A DNA stretch of 62,242 bases. Source: Desulfococcaceae bacterium HSG9. GTDB lineage: Bacteria; Desulfobacterota; Desulfobacteria; Desulfobacterales; JAUCGF01. The stretch covers positions 1-62,242 of the forward strand of contig JAUCGF010000095.1 of NCBI GenBank assembly GCA_030378005.1, given 5' to 3'. Numbering within the stretch: position 1 is the first letter of the stretch; each line of letters starts with the position of its first letter. Shown piece after piece: positions 11,683 through 19,753 of the stretch. The notes below the pieces were generated by a model that saw nothing but the letters and a program-made list of their open reading frames with translations, did no database searches and was not told the DNA's origin. A program made the position numbers and the translations under genes.

Positions 11683-12351
11683 TTGGAAACAATGAAATAC
11701 AAATACGCAGTCATCGCCACAGATACGGTCATCTTTACGTTGCGTGAACAGGAATTAAAGGTGCTTCTGATTAAAATGAAGAAAGCGCCGTTTGAAAACT
11801 GTTGGGCGGCGCCTGGCGGGTTGGTACATGGAGATGAATCTCTTGGCAATGCGGCTGAACGCAATCTTTATGAAACTACGGGTGTTAAAGATGTCTATCT
11901 GGAGCAGCTATATACGTTTGGCCGTGTGGATCGAGACCCTTTCGGGCGCGTGGTTTCAGTCTCCTATTTTGCTTTGATTCCCAGTGCGGATGTTAAATTG
12001 AAAACAACTGACGCATACGAAGCTGTAAGATGGTTCGGCGTCAGTCGTTTACCCCAGTTAGCTTATGATCATGCTGAAATGATTCCGTATGCGCTGGAGC
12101 GCCTGAAGGCTAAACTGGAATACACTAATATCGCTTTTAGCCTTCTGAATGATGAATTTACATTAGGCGAACTCCAGCAATGTTATGAAATTATTCTGGA
12201 TCGTAAACTTGATAAACGTAATTTCCGTAAAAAAATTAAATCATTAAATCTGGTCGATTCGACCGGACACCGCCGCACGGGTCAAGCTCACCGGCCGGCA
12301 ATGCTCTATCGCTTTTGTGATCACAATTACCAAGTGGTTCAAATTTTATAA
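11683..12351 (+). CDS. NrtR-like transcriptional regulator with degenerate Nudix domain
   Basis: The N-terminal 145 residues have the Nudix fold (TDTVIFTLREQELKVLLI, NCWAAPGGLVHGDES). In the Nudix box the catalytic signature REUxEExGU reads RNLYETTGV, so the REUxEE glutamates are partly lost. This fits regulators of the NrtR/COG4111 type, which sense ADP-ribose-like ligands rather than hydrolyse them. The last 75 residues form the matching winged helix (NDEFTLGELQQCYEIILD, KRNFRKKI, followed by a basic RRTGQAHRP tail). Translation may start at the TTG 11683 (GGGAA six bases upstream) or at ATG 11692. Nine bases separate it from the Uma2 gene downstream. NrtR members usually control NAD, pentose or glycogen genes; none is adjacent here, so its target is unknown. 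Confidence 0.8.
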   Translation: METMKYKYAVIATDTVIFTLREQELKVLLIKMKKAPFENCWAAPGGLVHGDESLGNAAERNLYETTGVKDVYLEQLYTFGRVDRDPFGRVVSVSYFALIPSADVKLKTTDAYEAVRWFGVSRLPQLAYDHAEMIPYALERLKAKLEYTNIAFSLLNDEFTLGELQQCYEIILDRKLDKRNFRKKIKSLNLVDSTGHRRTGQAHRPAMLYRFCDHNYQVVQIL

Positions 12352-12360
12352 CAGGAAGTA

Positions 12361-12933
12361 ATGATGTCGTTACAGACAAAAACCGCCTATACACCGGAAG
12401 AGTATCTAACCATTGAAAGAGAAGCCGAATTCAAAAGTGAATATTTCAATGGTGAAATATTTGCGATGGCCGGTGCCAGCCGGAAACATAATTTGATCGC
12501 GGGGAATACCTTTGCCTCCCTGCACAGGAAACTGATAAATAAAGGGTGTGAAGCCTATATGGGCGATATGCGGGTTAAAGTCAGCCCTACCGGATTATAC
12601 ACCTATCCTGACATTGTCATTGTTTGCGATACGCCTCAATTTGAAGATTCTGTTTTTGACACGTTAATTAACCCTTTGGTCATTATTGAAATATTATCGC
12701 CTGGAACAGAGAGCTATGATCGTGGTAAAAAATTTGAAAATTATCGCGCCCTGCCATCATTGATCGAATATATCATGATTTCACAAAATAGGAACTATAT
12801 AGAGCATTACATCAGGCAGCCCGATAATACATGGCTATTTAGCGAAATTCGGGATATGGCGGATGGGATTCAAATTGCGTCTGCGGAATGTGAACTTACC
12901 CTTGAAGAGATATATGCCAGAGTCCCGGAGTGA
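12361..12933 (+). CDS. Uma2 family endonuclease-like protein (DUF820)
   Basis: The 190-residue protein shows the typical Uma2/DUF820 layout. An N-terminal YTPEEYLTIEREAEFKSEY is followed by FNGEIFAMAGAS, the metal-site strand YPDIVIVCD, and PLVIIEILSPGTESYDRGKK, which together give the Asp and Glu of a PD-(D/E)xK restriction-endonuclease-like fold. It ends with the usual ISQNRNYIEHYIRQPDNTW strand. The family is very common in cyanobacteria and some deltaproteobacteria. Its biological role is unsettled, and nuclease activity is inferred from the fold. The start ATG at 12361 or the next ATG at 12364 follows AGGAAG. It probably shares a transcript with the Nudix regulator gene. Confidence 0.85.
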   Translation: MMSLQTKTAYTPEEYLTIEREAEFKSEYFNGEIFAMAGASRKHNLIAGNTFASLHRKLINKGCEAYMGDMRVKVSPTGLYTYPDIVIVCDTPQFEDSVFDTLINPLVIIEILSPGTESYDRGKKFENYRALPSLIEYIMISQNRNYIEHYIRQPDNTWLFSEIRDMADGIQIASAECELTLEEIYARVPE

Positions 12934-12954
12934 TCAAGGTAGCAATTCGGGAAT

Positions 12955-12973
12955 CCCCAATAAATAACTCACC
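12955..12973 (+). repeat. CCCAATAAATAA dispersed motif, copy 1
   Basis: CCCCAATAAATAACTCACC lies 22 bases after the Uma2 stop codon. Closely related copies occur at 48107, 56948 and 62017, and a variant at 41822. Confidence 0.6.
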
Positions 12974-12986
12974 GGATATCTGCAAA

Positions 12987-13039
12987 TGTGGGGTGGGTTA
13001 GTTCATACTGTGCGTTACGCTCTGCTAACGCACCCTACA
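12987..13039. repeat. Palindromic intergenic repeat (GGGTGCGTTAG type)
   Basis: TGTGGGGTGGGTTAG (12987-13001) and CTAACGCACCCTACA (13025-13039) form an imperfect inverted repeat between convergent genes. Very similar GTAGGGTGCGTTAG palindromes are dispersed in many bacterial genomes. It may also serve as a bidirectional terminator, although no T-run follows. Confidence 0.65.
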
Positions 13040-13053
13040 TTTTCCAAATTCGG

Positions 13054-14427
13054 CTAATTCATCAAACTTTGTATCGGAGCCGGAATCAGGCCGCCGCGTC
13101 TGACGAAAAGATTGGCTCCTTTGCCATTATTTACCGGCATAATCACAGATCCTCCCAAAAGACCGCCGAAAAACGCTTTTTCACCGGCTTTTTTCCCCGG
13201 AACCGGTATCAGACGGGTGGCCGTGGTTTTTTTGTTGATCACGCCGATAGCCATTTCATCGGCCATAATACCGGCAAGGCATTCGGCCGAAGTGTCCCCC
13301 GGAATCGCCACCATATCCAGCCCTACCGAACAAACACAGGTGATCGCTTCCAATTTTTCCAAAGTCAGATACCCGTCTTCGGCCGCTTGGCCGATATTCA
13401 GGTCTTCACTCACCGGAACAAAAGCGCCGCTTAATCCGCCCACATTGGAGCTGGCAAAGGCCCCGCCTTTTTTAACGGCATCGTTTAACATAGCCAGAGC
13501 GGCGGTGGTTCCGGGTACGCCAATACTCAACAGGCCAAGACTTTGAAAAATTTCTCCTACGCTGTCGCCTACGTTAGGGGTTGGCGCCAGAGAAAGATCA
13601 ACCACGCCAAAGCGAATATTTAATGTTTCGGCCACTTCACGCCCAATCAATTCACCTACGCGCGTCACTTTATAGGATGTTTTTTTGATAATTTCAGATA
13701 GGTGTCCTAAATCTAAATCGGAATTGGAAGCCAATGAGCGGTCAAGCGCTTTTTTTACCACACCGGGACCGCTGACACCTACATTGATTACGGCATCAGC
13801 CACGCCAATTCCGTGGTAGGCACCGGCCATAAAAGGACTGTTTTGGGGTATATTGGCGAAAACACACAACTTTGCACAGGCCAGGCCGTCGGAGTCGGCG
13901 GTTAATTCAGCCGCTTTTTTAATGGTCTGTCCCATTTTTAAAACAGCATCCATATTGATGCCCGCACGAGTGGACGCCACATTGACGGAAGCGCAGACGC
14001 GTTCGGTTTCAGTCAGCGCGTCGGGGATGGCGTCAATTAACGCCAGGTCACCTTTGGCGCTTCCCTTTTCCACCAACGCGGAAAAGCCGCCGATAAAATC
14101 GACTTCGACATCACGCGCTGCCCGGTTCATCGTCTGGGCAATTGCAACCATCTGTTCTGGATTAAATGGCGCGCCGACAACGCCTATGGGGCTAACGGCA
14201 ATGCGTTTATTGACAATGGGGATGCCGTATTTCGTGCCGATACGATTGCATACGGGAACCAGATCGTTCGCTAATTCTGTGATTTTTCGATAAATATTTT
14301 CTGTAAACAGATCAATTTGGTCGCTTACGCAGTCAAAAAGGCTGACGCCCATTGTTACTGCGCGAACATCTAAGTTTTCATTTTGAACCATTTCCAGAGT
14401 GGCCAGTATTTCTTTGTCAGATAACAT
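13054..14427 (-). CDS. UPF0210 / PFL family protein (DUF711)
   Basis: This 457-residue protein matches the UPF0210 family over its full length. Landmarks are the start (LSDKEILATLEMVQNENLDV), RAVTMGVSLFDCV, the NKRIAVSPIGVVGAPF and RVCASVNVASTRAGINMDA segments, GPGVVKKALD, and the glycine-rich GGLSGAFVPVSEDLNI and AGVINKKT-like region near the end. Structures of family members show a pyruvate-formate-lyase-like barrel, but no reaction has been established. The gene lies 18 bases downstream of an ACT-domain gene on the same strand. That pairing is widely conserved, and the ACT partner is thought to sense a small ligand for it. AGGA precedes the ATG. The product is probably cytosolic. Confidence 0.9.
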   Translation of the reverse strand: MLSDKEILATLEMVQNENLDVRAVTMGVSLFDCVSDQIDLFTENIYRKITELANDLVPVCNRIGTKYGIPIVNKRIAVSPIGVVGAPFNPEQMVAIAQTMNRAARDVEVDFIGGFSALVEKGSAKGDLALIDAIPDALTETERVCASVNVASTRAGINMDAVLKMGQTIKKAAELTADSDGLACAKLCVFANIPQNSPFMAGAYHGIGVADAVINVGVSGPGVVKKALDRSLASNSDLDLGHLSEIIKKTSYKVTRVGELIGREVAETLNIRFGVVDLSLAPTPNVGDSVGEIFQSLGLLSIGVPGTTAALAMLNDAVKKGGAFASSNVGGLSGAFVPVSEDLNIGQAAEDGYLTLEKLEAITCVCSVGLDMVAIPGDTSAECLAGIMADEMAIGVINKKTTATRLIPVPGKKAGEKAFFGGLLGGSVIMPVNNGKGANLFVRRGGLIPAPIQSLMN

Positions 14428-14445
14428 AATAATTCCTATTTTTCC

Positions 14446-15000
14446 CTAAATCCGATTAATCGCTTTAAAAATATTACGGTGCCATATACTGATCGTAAGC
14501 CCTAAAGACTGCGCTTGAGTTCTGAGAGCATCCTCCAGTTCCTGTTGGTCAATATCAACGGGTATATCGACTTCGTAAATCATGATATTGTCCCCCGGAT
14601 TATCTCCGCCTTTAAAAATAGCTTGCAAATTGGTAACATTAACGCCATAATAGGCAACAGTCGCTGTGATGCCAGCCACAAGCCCTTTGCGATCCAGTCC
14701 TTTGGTAGTGATGATAAACGGTTCGCTTTTAACCGGAGGATAGTAGGTTTCATCGTAAACCAATTGTTTTACATGAATATCCAGGTCAAGATGTTTTACG
14801 CTCAGGTTGAGTTCATCTTTGAGTGCGTCTGTTTTGATATGATCCGGAACAGACACAATAAAAATACCGACAAATTGATTTTGTAAAATCGTTTGGCTGA
14901 CATTTTCGACATTGCCATCCCGCTCCAACAAAATTTTGGTAACGGCGGCCAGAATTCCGGGACGGTCCTGTCCCAGAACAGAAATAATTACTTTATTCAT
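14446..15000 (-). CDS. Two-ACT-domain regulatory protein (GcvR-like)
   Basis: The 184-residue protein has two ACT domains in tandem. The first, residues 1-85, starts VIISVLGQDRPGILAAVT; the second, residues 92-175, starts FIITTKGLDRKGLVAGIT. Both keep the GxDRxG ligand-loop signature of amino-acid-binding ACT domains. The architecture is that of GcvR and of two-ACT UPF0237 relatives. No DNA-binding or catalytic domain is present, so it probably acts by protein-protein contact, most likely with the UPF0210 protein encoded directly downstream. It is the first gene of the two-gene minus-strand operon. Which amino acid it senses cannot be read from the sequence. Confidence 0.85.
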   Translation of the reverse strand: MNKVIISVLGQDRPGILAAVTKILLERDGNVENVSQTILQNQFVGIFIVSVPDHIKTDALKDELNLSVKHLDLDIHVKQLVYDETYYPPVKSEPFIITTKGLDRKGLVAGITATVAYYGVNVTNLQAIFKGGDNPGDNIMIYEVDIPVDIDQQELEDALRTQAQSLGLTISIWHRNIFKAINRI

Positions 15001-15059
15001 AAAAAATCCTTTTGAAACATTTTCATCTTGTATAAGGTGTTGCCATTATGCTAAAGATG

Positions 15060-15161
15060 CTTAAATTTAGCGATTATGAACATCCCTCTTTAGTTATAAT
15101 CTTTATATTTTAAGATTCAAGACCTGATTCCGTATGTCCATAACTCCTTGCTAAATTTAAG
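15060..15161. repeat. Inverted repeat in the divergent intergenic region
   Basis: CTTAAATTTAGC (15060-15071) and GCTAAATTTAAG (15150-15161) are perfect inverted arms 78 bases apart, inside the 320-base divergent spacer between the ACT-domain gene and the membrane-protein gene. The rest of the spacer is AT-rich, with no clear gene. Both divergent promoters must lie here, but I cannot place them confidently. Confidence 0.5.
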
Positions 15162-15321
15162 ATAAAGGCATGAATACTGACAAAATCATGGTCTTATTGT
15201 TGATGTAAATGTCAGAAATATAGCAGTAACTTACAATAACTTATGACTGACGAGTATGTTATAAATCAACTTGAAACTTTACACTTAAACCTTTCAACTT
15301 CACATCGTCAAGGATATGATA

Positions 15322-16161
15322 ATGGCTTCAAATAAGAGTATGACATCTTTGCTTAAAGAAAACAAGAAACTATTTATTATAATGGCAGTCGGCCTTCTAC
15401 TGATTGAATTGGAAATTTTTGCTTTTGCCGCAATTAAATCCGGTACAGAAACGTGGCTTCAGGTCATTGATAAAGAAGGCAACGTTATTCATGAAACCGA
15501 TGGCGGCAATCTGAGTGATTTTAACAAATACTATTTTGAAAAAACCTTTGGACCGTTGAGCCAGTACAAAGTGAAGCATGTGAAAAAAGATATACCGTTT
15601 CCGTTCAGAGCGTGGTTTGTCGCAGCAGTGGGAATTCCAATCGGCATGATGCTTTTATTTGGCTTTGTGGTCAGGGCGTATGTTTCATTGTTTTATGGTG
15701 ACAAAGGCTCTGAAGATAAAACGGATGCGCCTCAAAAAGATAAGCAATCGGATGAAGAAACCCGATTGGAAAAAATCCTGAGCCGGATTAGCCGTCATAA
15801 TATTTTTATCATTGGCGGCATTGTCTTGATGGGGCTTTTCGCTTATTGGGTGATACCGAATCTTATCACCGACATCGGCAAATTAGGGGTTGACACGATC
15901 ATCCGGTTTAAATGGTTTTTTCTGGGAGCCTTCACTTTGTTTAGTGCCGTTATTATATGGCTGCTTTATTTAAGATACCTTTTAGCTAAAAAATCAATAG
16001 ATAGCCGCACCGAAATTGATAAGCACCGCATTCAACTTGAAATGAGCCGTGCATCTGACGTCGCCAACCAGTTGGAATATAACCCTGCCGCAATCCAGGC
16101 TATTCCGGAAACGACATCCGGGGAGCCTGATCAAAAAGCGGCACCGGATAATAATGGATAA
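15322..16161 (+). CDS. Hypothetical four-helix inner-membrane protein
   Basis: I do not recognise a family. The start at ATG 15322 is preferred over 15316 because AAGGA then has normal spacing. Four hydrophobic helices are visible in the numbering from MASNKS: residues about 17-36 (LFIIMAVGLLLIELEIFAFA), 100-122, 160-180 and 194-218. A periplasmic loop of about 60 residues (ETWLQVIDKEGNVIHETDGG) follows helix 1. A charged cytoplasmic linker rich in Asp, Lys and Glu sits between helices 2 and 3. The tail is soluble and ends in a Gln/Pro/Asp-rich segment. The 3' end overlaps the DHH-CBS gene by 8 bases, which implies translational coupling. It may be the first gene of the long plus-strand run that continues to 30257. 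Confidence 0.65.
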   Translation: MASNKSMTSLLKENKKLFIIMAVGLLLIELEIFAFAAIKSGTETWLQVIDKEGNVIHETDGGNLSDFNKYYFEKTFGPLSQYKVKHVKKDIPFPFRAWFVAAVGIPIGMMLLFGFVVRAYVSLFYGDKGSEDKTDAPQKDKQSDEETRLEKILSRISRHNIFIIGGIVLMGLFAYWVIPNLITDIGKLGVDTIIRFKWFFLGAFTLFSAVIIWLLYLRYLLAKKSIDSRTEIDKHRIQLEMSRASDVANQLEYNPAAIQAIPETTSGEPDQKAAPDNNG

Positions 16162-17482
16162 CTTCAATTCAATTATCACAACGCATCGCAACACCGATTT
16201 CGACGCTTTAGCCAGTGTTGTAGCCGCTAATCTTTTATATCCAGATGCGAAACCGGTGTTGCCGCGTAATTTGAATGTCAATGTTAAAGCATTCTTATCA
16301 CTGCATAAAGAGCTTTTTCGGATGTATGCCCCCAATGAAATCGATCCCGATGCGGTGAAACATCTCGTTGTCGTTGATATTAACCGATGGGGGCGTCTTG
16401 AGGGGTTTAAGGGTTTGGCAAATAGGGATGATCTTGAAATAATTCTTTGGGATCACCACCTTTCAAATACCGATATTGATGCGGATTGGAAATGCCAGGA
16501 AGCCATGGGCGCGACGATTTCTTTATTAGTGCGCCAGCTAAAAACGCAAAAAATCAGTCTGACACCGATGCAGGCAACTCTTTTTTTAATCGGGCTGTAC
16601 GAAGACACCGGACAGTTGACATTTGCCGGAACTAAATCAGATGATGCACGCGCGGCGGCCTATTTGCTTGATAATGGCGCTGATTTGGGTGTGCTGAGTT
16701 CATTTTTACGTCCCGGCTACGGTGCGGCGCATAAAGATGTTTTGTTTGAGATACTTGAAAAAGCATCCAGCACGAGCTTGAATGGCTATAATGTAAGTAT
16801 CTTTCAAATTGTAATTGGTGGCCATATCGACGGCTTGGCTATGGTTGTGCGCATGTTTCGCGAGCTTTTAAATTTAGATGCGGCCTTTGGCATTTTCAGC
16901 AGCCAGCAAAACAATAAATGTATGGTAATCGGCCGCAGCGATCATGAAGGGCTTAATGTCGGCTCAATTATGCGCAGTTTGGGCGGAGGAGGCCATCCTG
17001 GAGCCGGTTCGGCGATGCTCAAAGCGGTGAATCCGGATGCGGTTGCCAGCATGATTCAGGAGCTTATTCAAGGCAATCAGGAGGCTTCCGTACAAATTAG
17101 CGATATGATGTCTTCGCCGGTTTATACCATAAGGCCGGATATCAGTATGCAGAAGGCGAAAACAATTTTAGATAAGGAAGGCTATACAGGTCTTCCGGTG
17201 ATTGATGACAAAACATTGATCGGTGTTATTTCTAAGCGCGATATTCGTAAAATTAAAAATCCGCGGCGTCTTAATGCGCCGGTGAAAGGTTTTATGAGTC
17301 GGCGCGTCCGAACAATCTCACCGGATAAAAATCCATCTCAGGCTGCTCGCCTGATGGTCAAATATGATATCGGACGTTTGCCTGTGTTAGATGAAGATAA
17401 ACTCATTGGCATTATTACACGCTCTGATGTGATGAAGCATTTTTATCATTCATTACAGGAAAGAGGCCATCAAAATGCATAA
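16154..17482 (+). CDS. DHH/DHHA1 phosphoesterase with two CBS domains
   Basis: The true start is ATG 16154 (MDNFNSIITTHRNTDFDAL). The upstream part of the open frame overlaps the preceding gene and is not coding. Residues 1-150 are the DHH domain with THRNTDFDALAS, VVVDINR and the signature WDHHLSN. Residues 165-310 are DHHA1, including EDTGQLTFAGTKSDDA and the GGGGHPGAGSA loop. Residues 325-440 hold two CBS domains (ISDMMSSPVYTIRPD; VKGFMSRRVRTISPD). In many deltaproteobacteria the same DHH-CBS module is the front half of a CCA/poly(A) nucleotidyltransferase; here that domain is absent. Expected activity is Mn-dependent hydrolysis of small phosphodiesters or nano-RNA, gated by adenine nucleotides at the CBS pair. 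It overlaps genes on both sides by 8 bases. Confidence 0.88.
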   Translation: MDNFNSIITTHRNTDFDALASVVAANLLYPDAKPVLPRNLNVNVKAFLSLHKELFRMYAPNEIDPDAVKHLVVVDINRWGRLEGFKGLANRDDLEIILWDHHLSNTDIDADWKCQEAMGATISLLVRQLKTQKISLTPMQATLFLIGLYEDTGQLTFAGTKSDDARAAAYLLDNGADLGVLSSFLRPGYGAAHKDVLFEILEKASSTSLNGYNVSIFQIVIGGHIDGLAMVVRMFRELLNLDAAFGIFSSQQNNKCMVIGRSDHEGLNVGSIMRSLGGGGHPGAGSAMLKAVNPDAVASMIQELIQGNQEASVQISDMMSSPVYTIRPDISMQKAKTILDKEGYTGLPVIDDKTLIGVISKRDIRKIKNPRRLNAPVKGFMSRRVRTISPDKNPSQAARLMVKYDIGRLPVLDEDKLIGIITRSDVMKHFYHSLQERGHQNA

Positions 17483-18623
17483 GGTGCGTAACATAAAAAT
17501 CGAAGGATTCAGACGGTTAAACGATATTGACATTACGATGCGGCCATTGATGGTGATAATCGGTGCGAATGGCGTGGGAAAATCATCACTGCTGGATGCC
17601 GTATCTTTGTTGTCAGCCTCGGCCGCCGGTGCATTAAACCGTACTCTGAATGATATGGGCGGTGTCGCAGATGTAATTACACGAGGACGATCAAAGGCTG
17701 TGAACTTAACAGCTTCTATGGAAGACCCTGGCGATGAACCCCTAGAATATTGCCTGCATATTGAACCGAAAGGTCAGGCTTACAGTATATCGCAGGAAAT
17801 GCTCACTCAACTTCGGCCTGGTTTTCAAGATCCTTTTAAACATATTGAATCCGATTATGGCGATATTCGTTACTTTGACGTTGAAACTGACAGACTTATC
17901 AGACCTGAATGGGAACACAATCCCCTTGAAACATCGCTTTCACAGGCTCCCAAAATGTTCAGGCGGCCTGAAGAATTACGACGCCTGCTGAATTCTGTTA
18001 TTCAATATCATGTCCTTGATGTGAGTAAGCGCGCGCCCATAAAATTGCCACAACAGATGAAACCGGCTGAACTGCCCGGTTCCGATGGCGAGGATTTGGT
18101 TTCATTTCTATACAATATGCGTGAAAGTGATCATGATCGCTACGAATCAGTTGAAGATACTCTGAGGGCGGCCTTCCCCGGATTCGAGTCACTCAATTTT
18201 CCGCCTGCGGCAGCAGGTATGTTGTCAATGACCTGGAAAGAGAAACAGTTCAGGAATCCGTTGTATATGCATCAATTGTCGGAAGGAACGCTTCGCTTTC
18301 TTTGGTTGGTCGCCCTCCTGCAAAGCCCCGGCCTGTCCACAATCACAATGATTGATGAGCCGGAGGTCAGCCTGCATCCTGAAATGCTGAGTCTGATAGC
18401 CGACTTGATGCGTGAAGCATCCCAAAGAACGCAAGTGATCATTGCCACTCATTCAGACAGCTTTATTCGCTTTCTTGATCCAAAAGAAGTAATCGTTATG
18501 GATATAAATGAAGATGGTTTTACCACCGCCGAATGGGCGGATGCTTTAGACATAGAGCATTGGCTGAAAGAATACGCTTTTGATGAGATTTGGCGAATGG
18601 GCAGGATGGGAGGGCGGTCATGA
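17475..18623 (+). CDS. AAA15/AAA21 family ATPase, paired with a DUF4276 protein
   Basis: This is a 382-residue ABC/SMC-clade ATPase. Walker A (GANGVGKSS, residues 32-40) follows the typical KIEGFRRLNDIDITMRPLMV strand. A variable middle of about 190 residues follows, then the signature helix QLSEGTLRFLWL, Walker B (TMIDEPEVSLHP) and the H-loop IIATHSDSFIRFL. No nuclease domain is fused. The stop overlaps the next start as ATGA, so the ATPase and the TOPRIM-like DUF4276 protein are translated together. ATPase-TOPRIM pairs of this kind are known in phage defence (OLD, Gabija, PARIS), where the ATPase senses invasion and controls the nuclease. A defence role here is an inference from architecture only. 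The 8-base overlap with the DHH-CBS gene puts the pair inside a larger operon. Confidence 0.85.
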   Translation: MHKVRNIKIEGFRRLNDIDITMRPLMVIIGANGVGKSSLLDAVSLLSASAAGALNRTLNDMGGVADVITRGRSKAVNLTASMEDPGDEPLEYCLHIEPKGQAYSISQEMLTQLRPGFQDPFKHIESDYGDIRYFDVETDRLIRPEWEHNPLETSLSQAPKMFRRPEELRRLLNSVIQYHVLDVSKRAPIKLPQQMKPAELPGSDGEDLVSFLYNMRESDHDRYESVEDTLRAAFPGFESLNFPPAAAGMLSMTWKEKQFRNPLYMHQLSEGTLRFLWLVALLQSPGLSTITMIDEPEVSLHPEMLSLIADLMREASQRTQVIIATHSDSFIRFLDPKEVIVMDINEDGFTTAEWADALDIEHWLKEYAFDEIWRMGRMGGRS

Positions 18624-19234
18624 AAATTACCATAGTCGTCGAAGGCAAAACAGAAAAAGCATTTATACCTTTCTTACGGAATTTTCTGAAACTCCGACTA
18701 CAAGGAACAATGCCCAAGCTGGATACCATGCCCTATAACGGCCCGATTCCCAAAGGTGATAAATTGAAGCGTGTTGTGGCAAACCTTCTTTCAAGCCGAC
18801 GAAAGGCGGATCATGTCATCGCTTTGACGGATGTTTATACGGGTTCTACTCCACCGGACTTTGTTAATGCTTCTGATGCCAAACAAAAAATGCGCAAATG
18901 GGTCGGTTCTGAGCCGAGGTTTCATCCTCATGCGGCGCAACACGATTTCGAGGCGTGGCTGCTTCCTTATTGGTTGAGCATACAGCGATTGGCACGCCAT
19001 AAGCAAACAGAACCGTCCGGCAATCCTGAACAGGTGAACCACCATAAACCGCCCGCACATCGAATAGAGGAGCTTTTCAGGATCGGTAAATGCCGGGGTA
19101 GCTATGTGAAACCGCGTGACGCGGGGCGCATCCTGAGAGATAATGATCTGGCTGTGTCAATCAATGCGTGTTCCGAATTGAAAGCTTTTGTAAACACAAT
19201 TATTTCTGTGTGCGGAGGAACGGTTATTCTATAA
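18620..19234 (+). CDS. DUF4276 family TOPRIM-like protein
   Basis: The 204-residue protein starts at ATG 18620, overlapping the ATPase stop. It opens with MKITIVVEGKTEKAFIPFL, the strand-Glu motif typical of TOPRIM and OLD-like nucleases (VEGxTE, Glu8). Further on it has ADHVIALTDVYTG, the position of the acidic pair in such folds, then HAAQHDFEAWLLPYW, which is diagnostic of DUF4276. The C-terminal half is basic (GKCRGSYVKPRDAGRIL). The expected role is a metal-dependent nuclease or a toxin-like effector kept in check by the partner ATPase. That role is known for analogous pairs and not shown here. The second acidic residue of the canonical DxD is not obvious (DVY), so activity is uncertain. 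Confidence 0.8.
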   Translation: MKITIVVEGKTEKAFIPFLRNFLKLRLQGTMPKLDTMPYNGPIPKGDKLKRVVANLLSSRRKADHVIALTDVYTGSTPPDFVNASDAKQKMRKWVGSEPRFHPHAAQHDFEAWLLPYWLSIQRLARHKQTEPSGNPEQVNHHKPPAHRIEELFRIGKCRGSYVKPRDAGRILRDNDLAVSINACSELKAFVNTIISVCGGTVIL

Positions 19235-19252
19235 TATTATTTTTATTGATAA

Positions 19253-19711
19253 ATGATTGAAGCCGTCCGCAAAAAACTGTTTTCCGGCCAATATAGTTTG
19301 CGTGCCGATGATCAGGAAGTTGCTGTCTTAAAAACAGCCTGTCGTAAAGCCGAATTGAAATATGCGAAAAATCGCTACACAATGCGTATGCAGGGCTGGT
19401 TAAACCAAAAACATATATTGGAAGGAGATGCGATACGCATCGTCCGATCTGCTAATTTCGGTGCTTTAAGAACATTTCGACAATTAGAGTATGCCGATAA
19501 ACGATATGAAATTAAGGTGGCATCAAAACACAGCCTTGATAGCTCTTTTTATAATAGTATCGAAATATATGACAGTACCAAAATTGTCGGAAGTGTCAGT
19601 TCACAGGACTGGTTACAGAAGAAAATTGTTATTGATTTGCCATGCGATTGGCCGATACCGATTCAAGCCTTTATTTTTTGGGCGGGGTTGCCGTTAATGT
19701 CGCCCGGCTGA
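19253..19711 (+). CDS. Hypothetical protein, possible LURP-one/tubby-C-like beta fold
   Basis: The 152-residue protein has no family I recognise with confidence. It is mostly short beta-strands separated by polar turns (RYTMRMQGWLNQKHILEGD, LRTFRQLEYADKRYEIKVAS, NSIEIYDSTKIVGSVS). It ends with a single hydrophobic stretch (IPIQAFIFWAGLPLMSPG). This pattern is reminiscent of LURP-one/scramblase or tubby-C-like proteins, but that is a weak fold impression. It begins 18 bases after the DUF4276 gene and lies 42 bases before the glycogen phosphorylase gene, on the same strand. It may belong to the ATPase/DUF4276 unit or simply be carried in the operon. Confidence 0.55.
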   Translation: MIEAVRKKLFSGQYSLRADDQEVAVLKTACRKAELKYAKNRYTMRMQGWLNQKHILEGDAIRIVRSANFGALRTFRQLEYADKRYEIKVASKHSLDSSFYNSIEIYDSTKIVGSVSSQDWLQKKIVIDLPCDWPIPIQAFIFWAGLPLMSPG

Positions 19712-19753
19712 TTATCATTAAAAAAGACAAAGCGAAAAGGATAAAATTTAATA

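Noticed and set aside
12988..13546. Plus-strand open frames opposite the UPF0210 gene
   Set aside because: They are shadows of a well-supported minus-strand gene and one begins inside a palindromic repeat.
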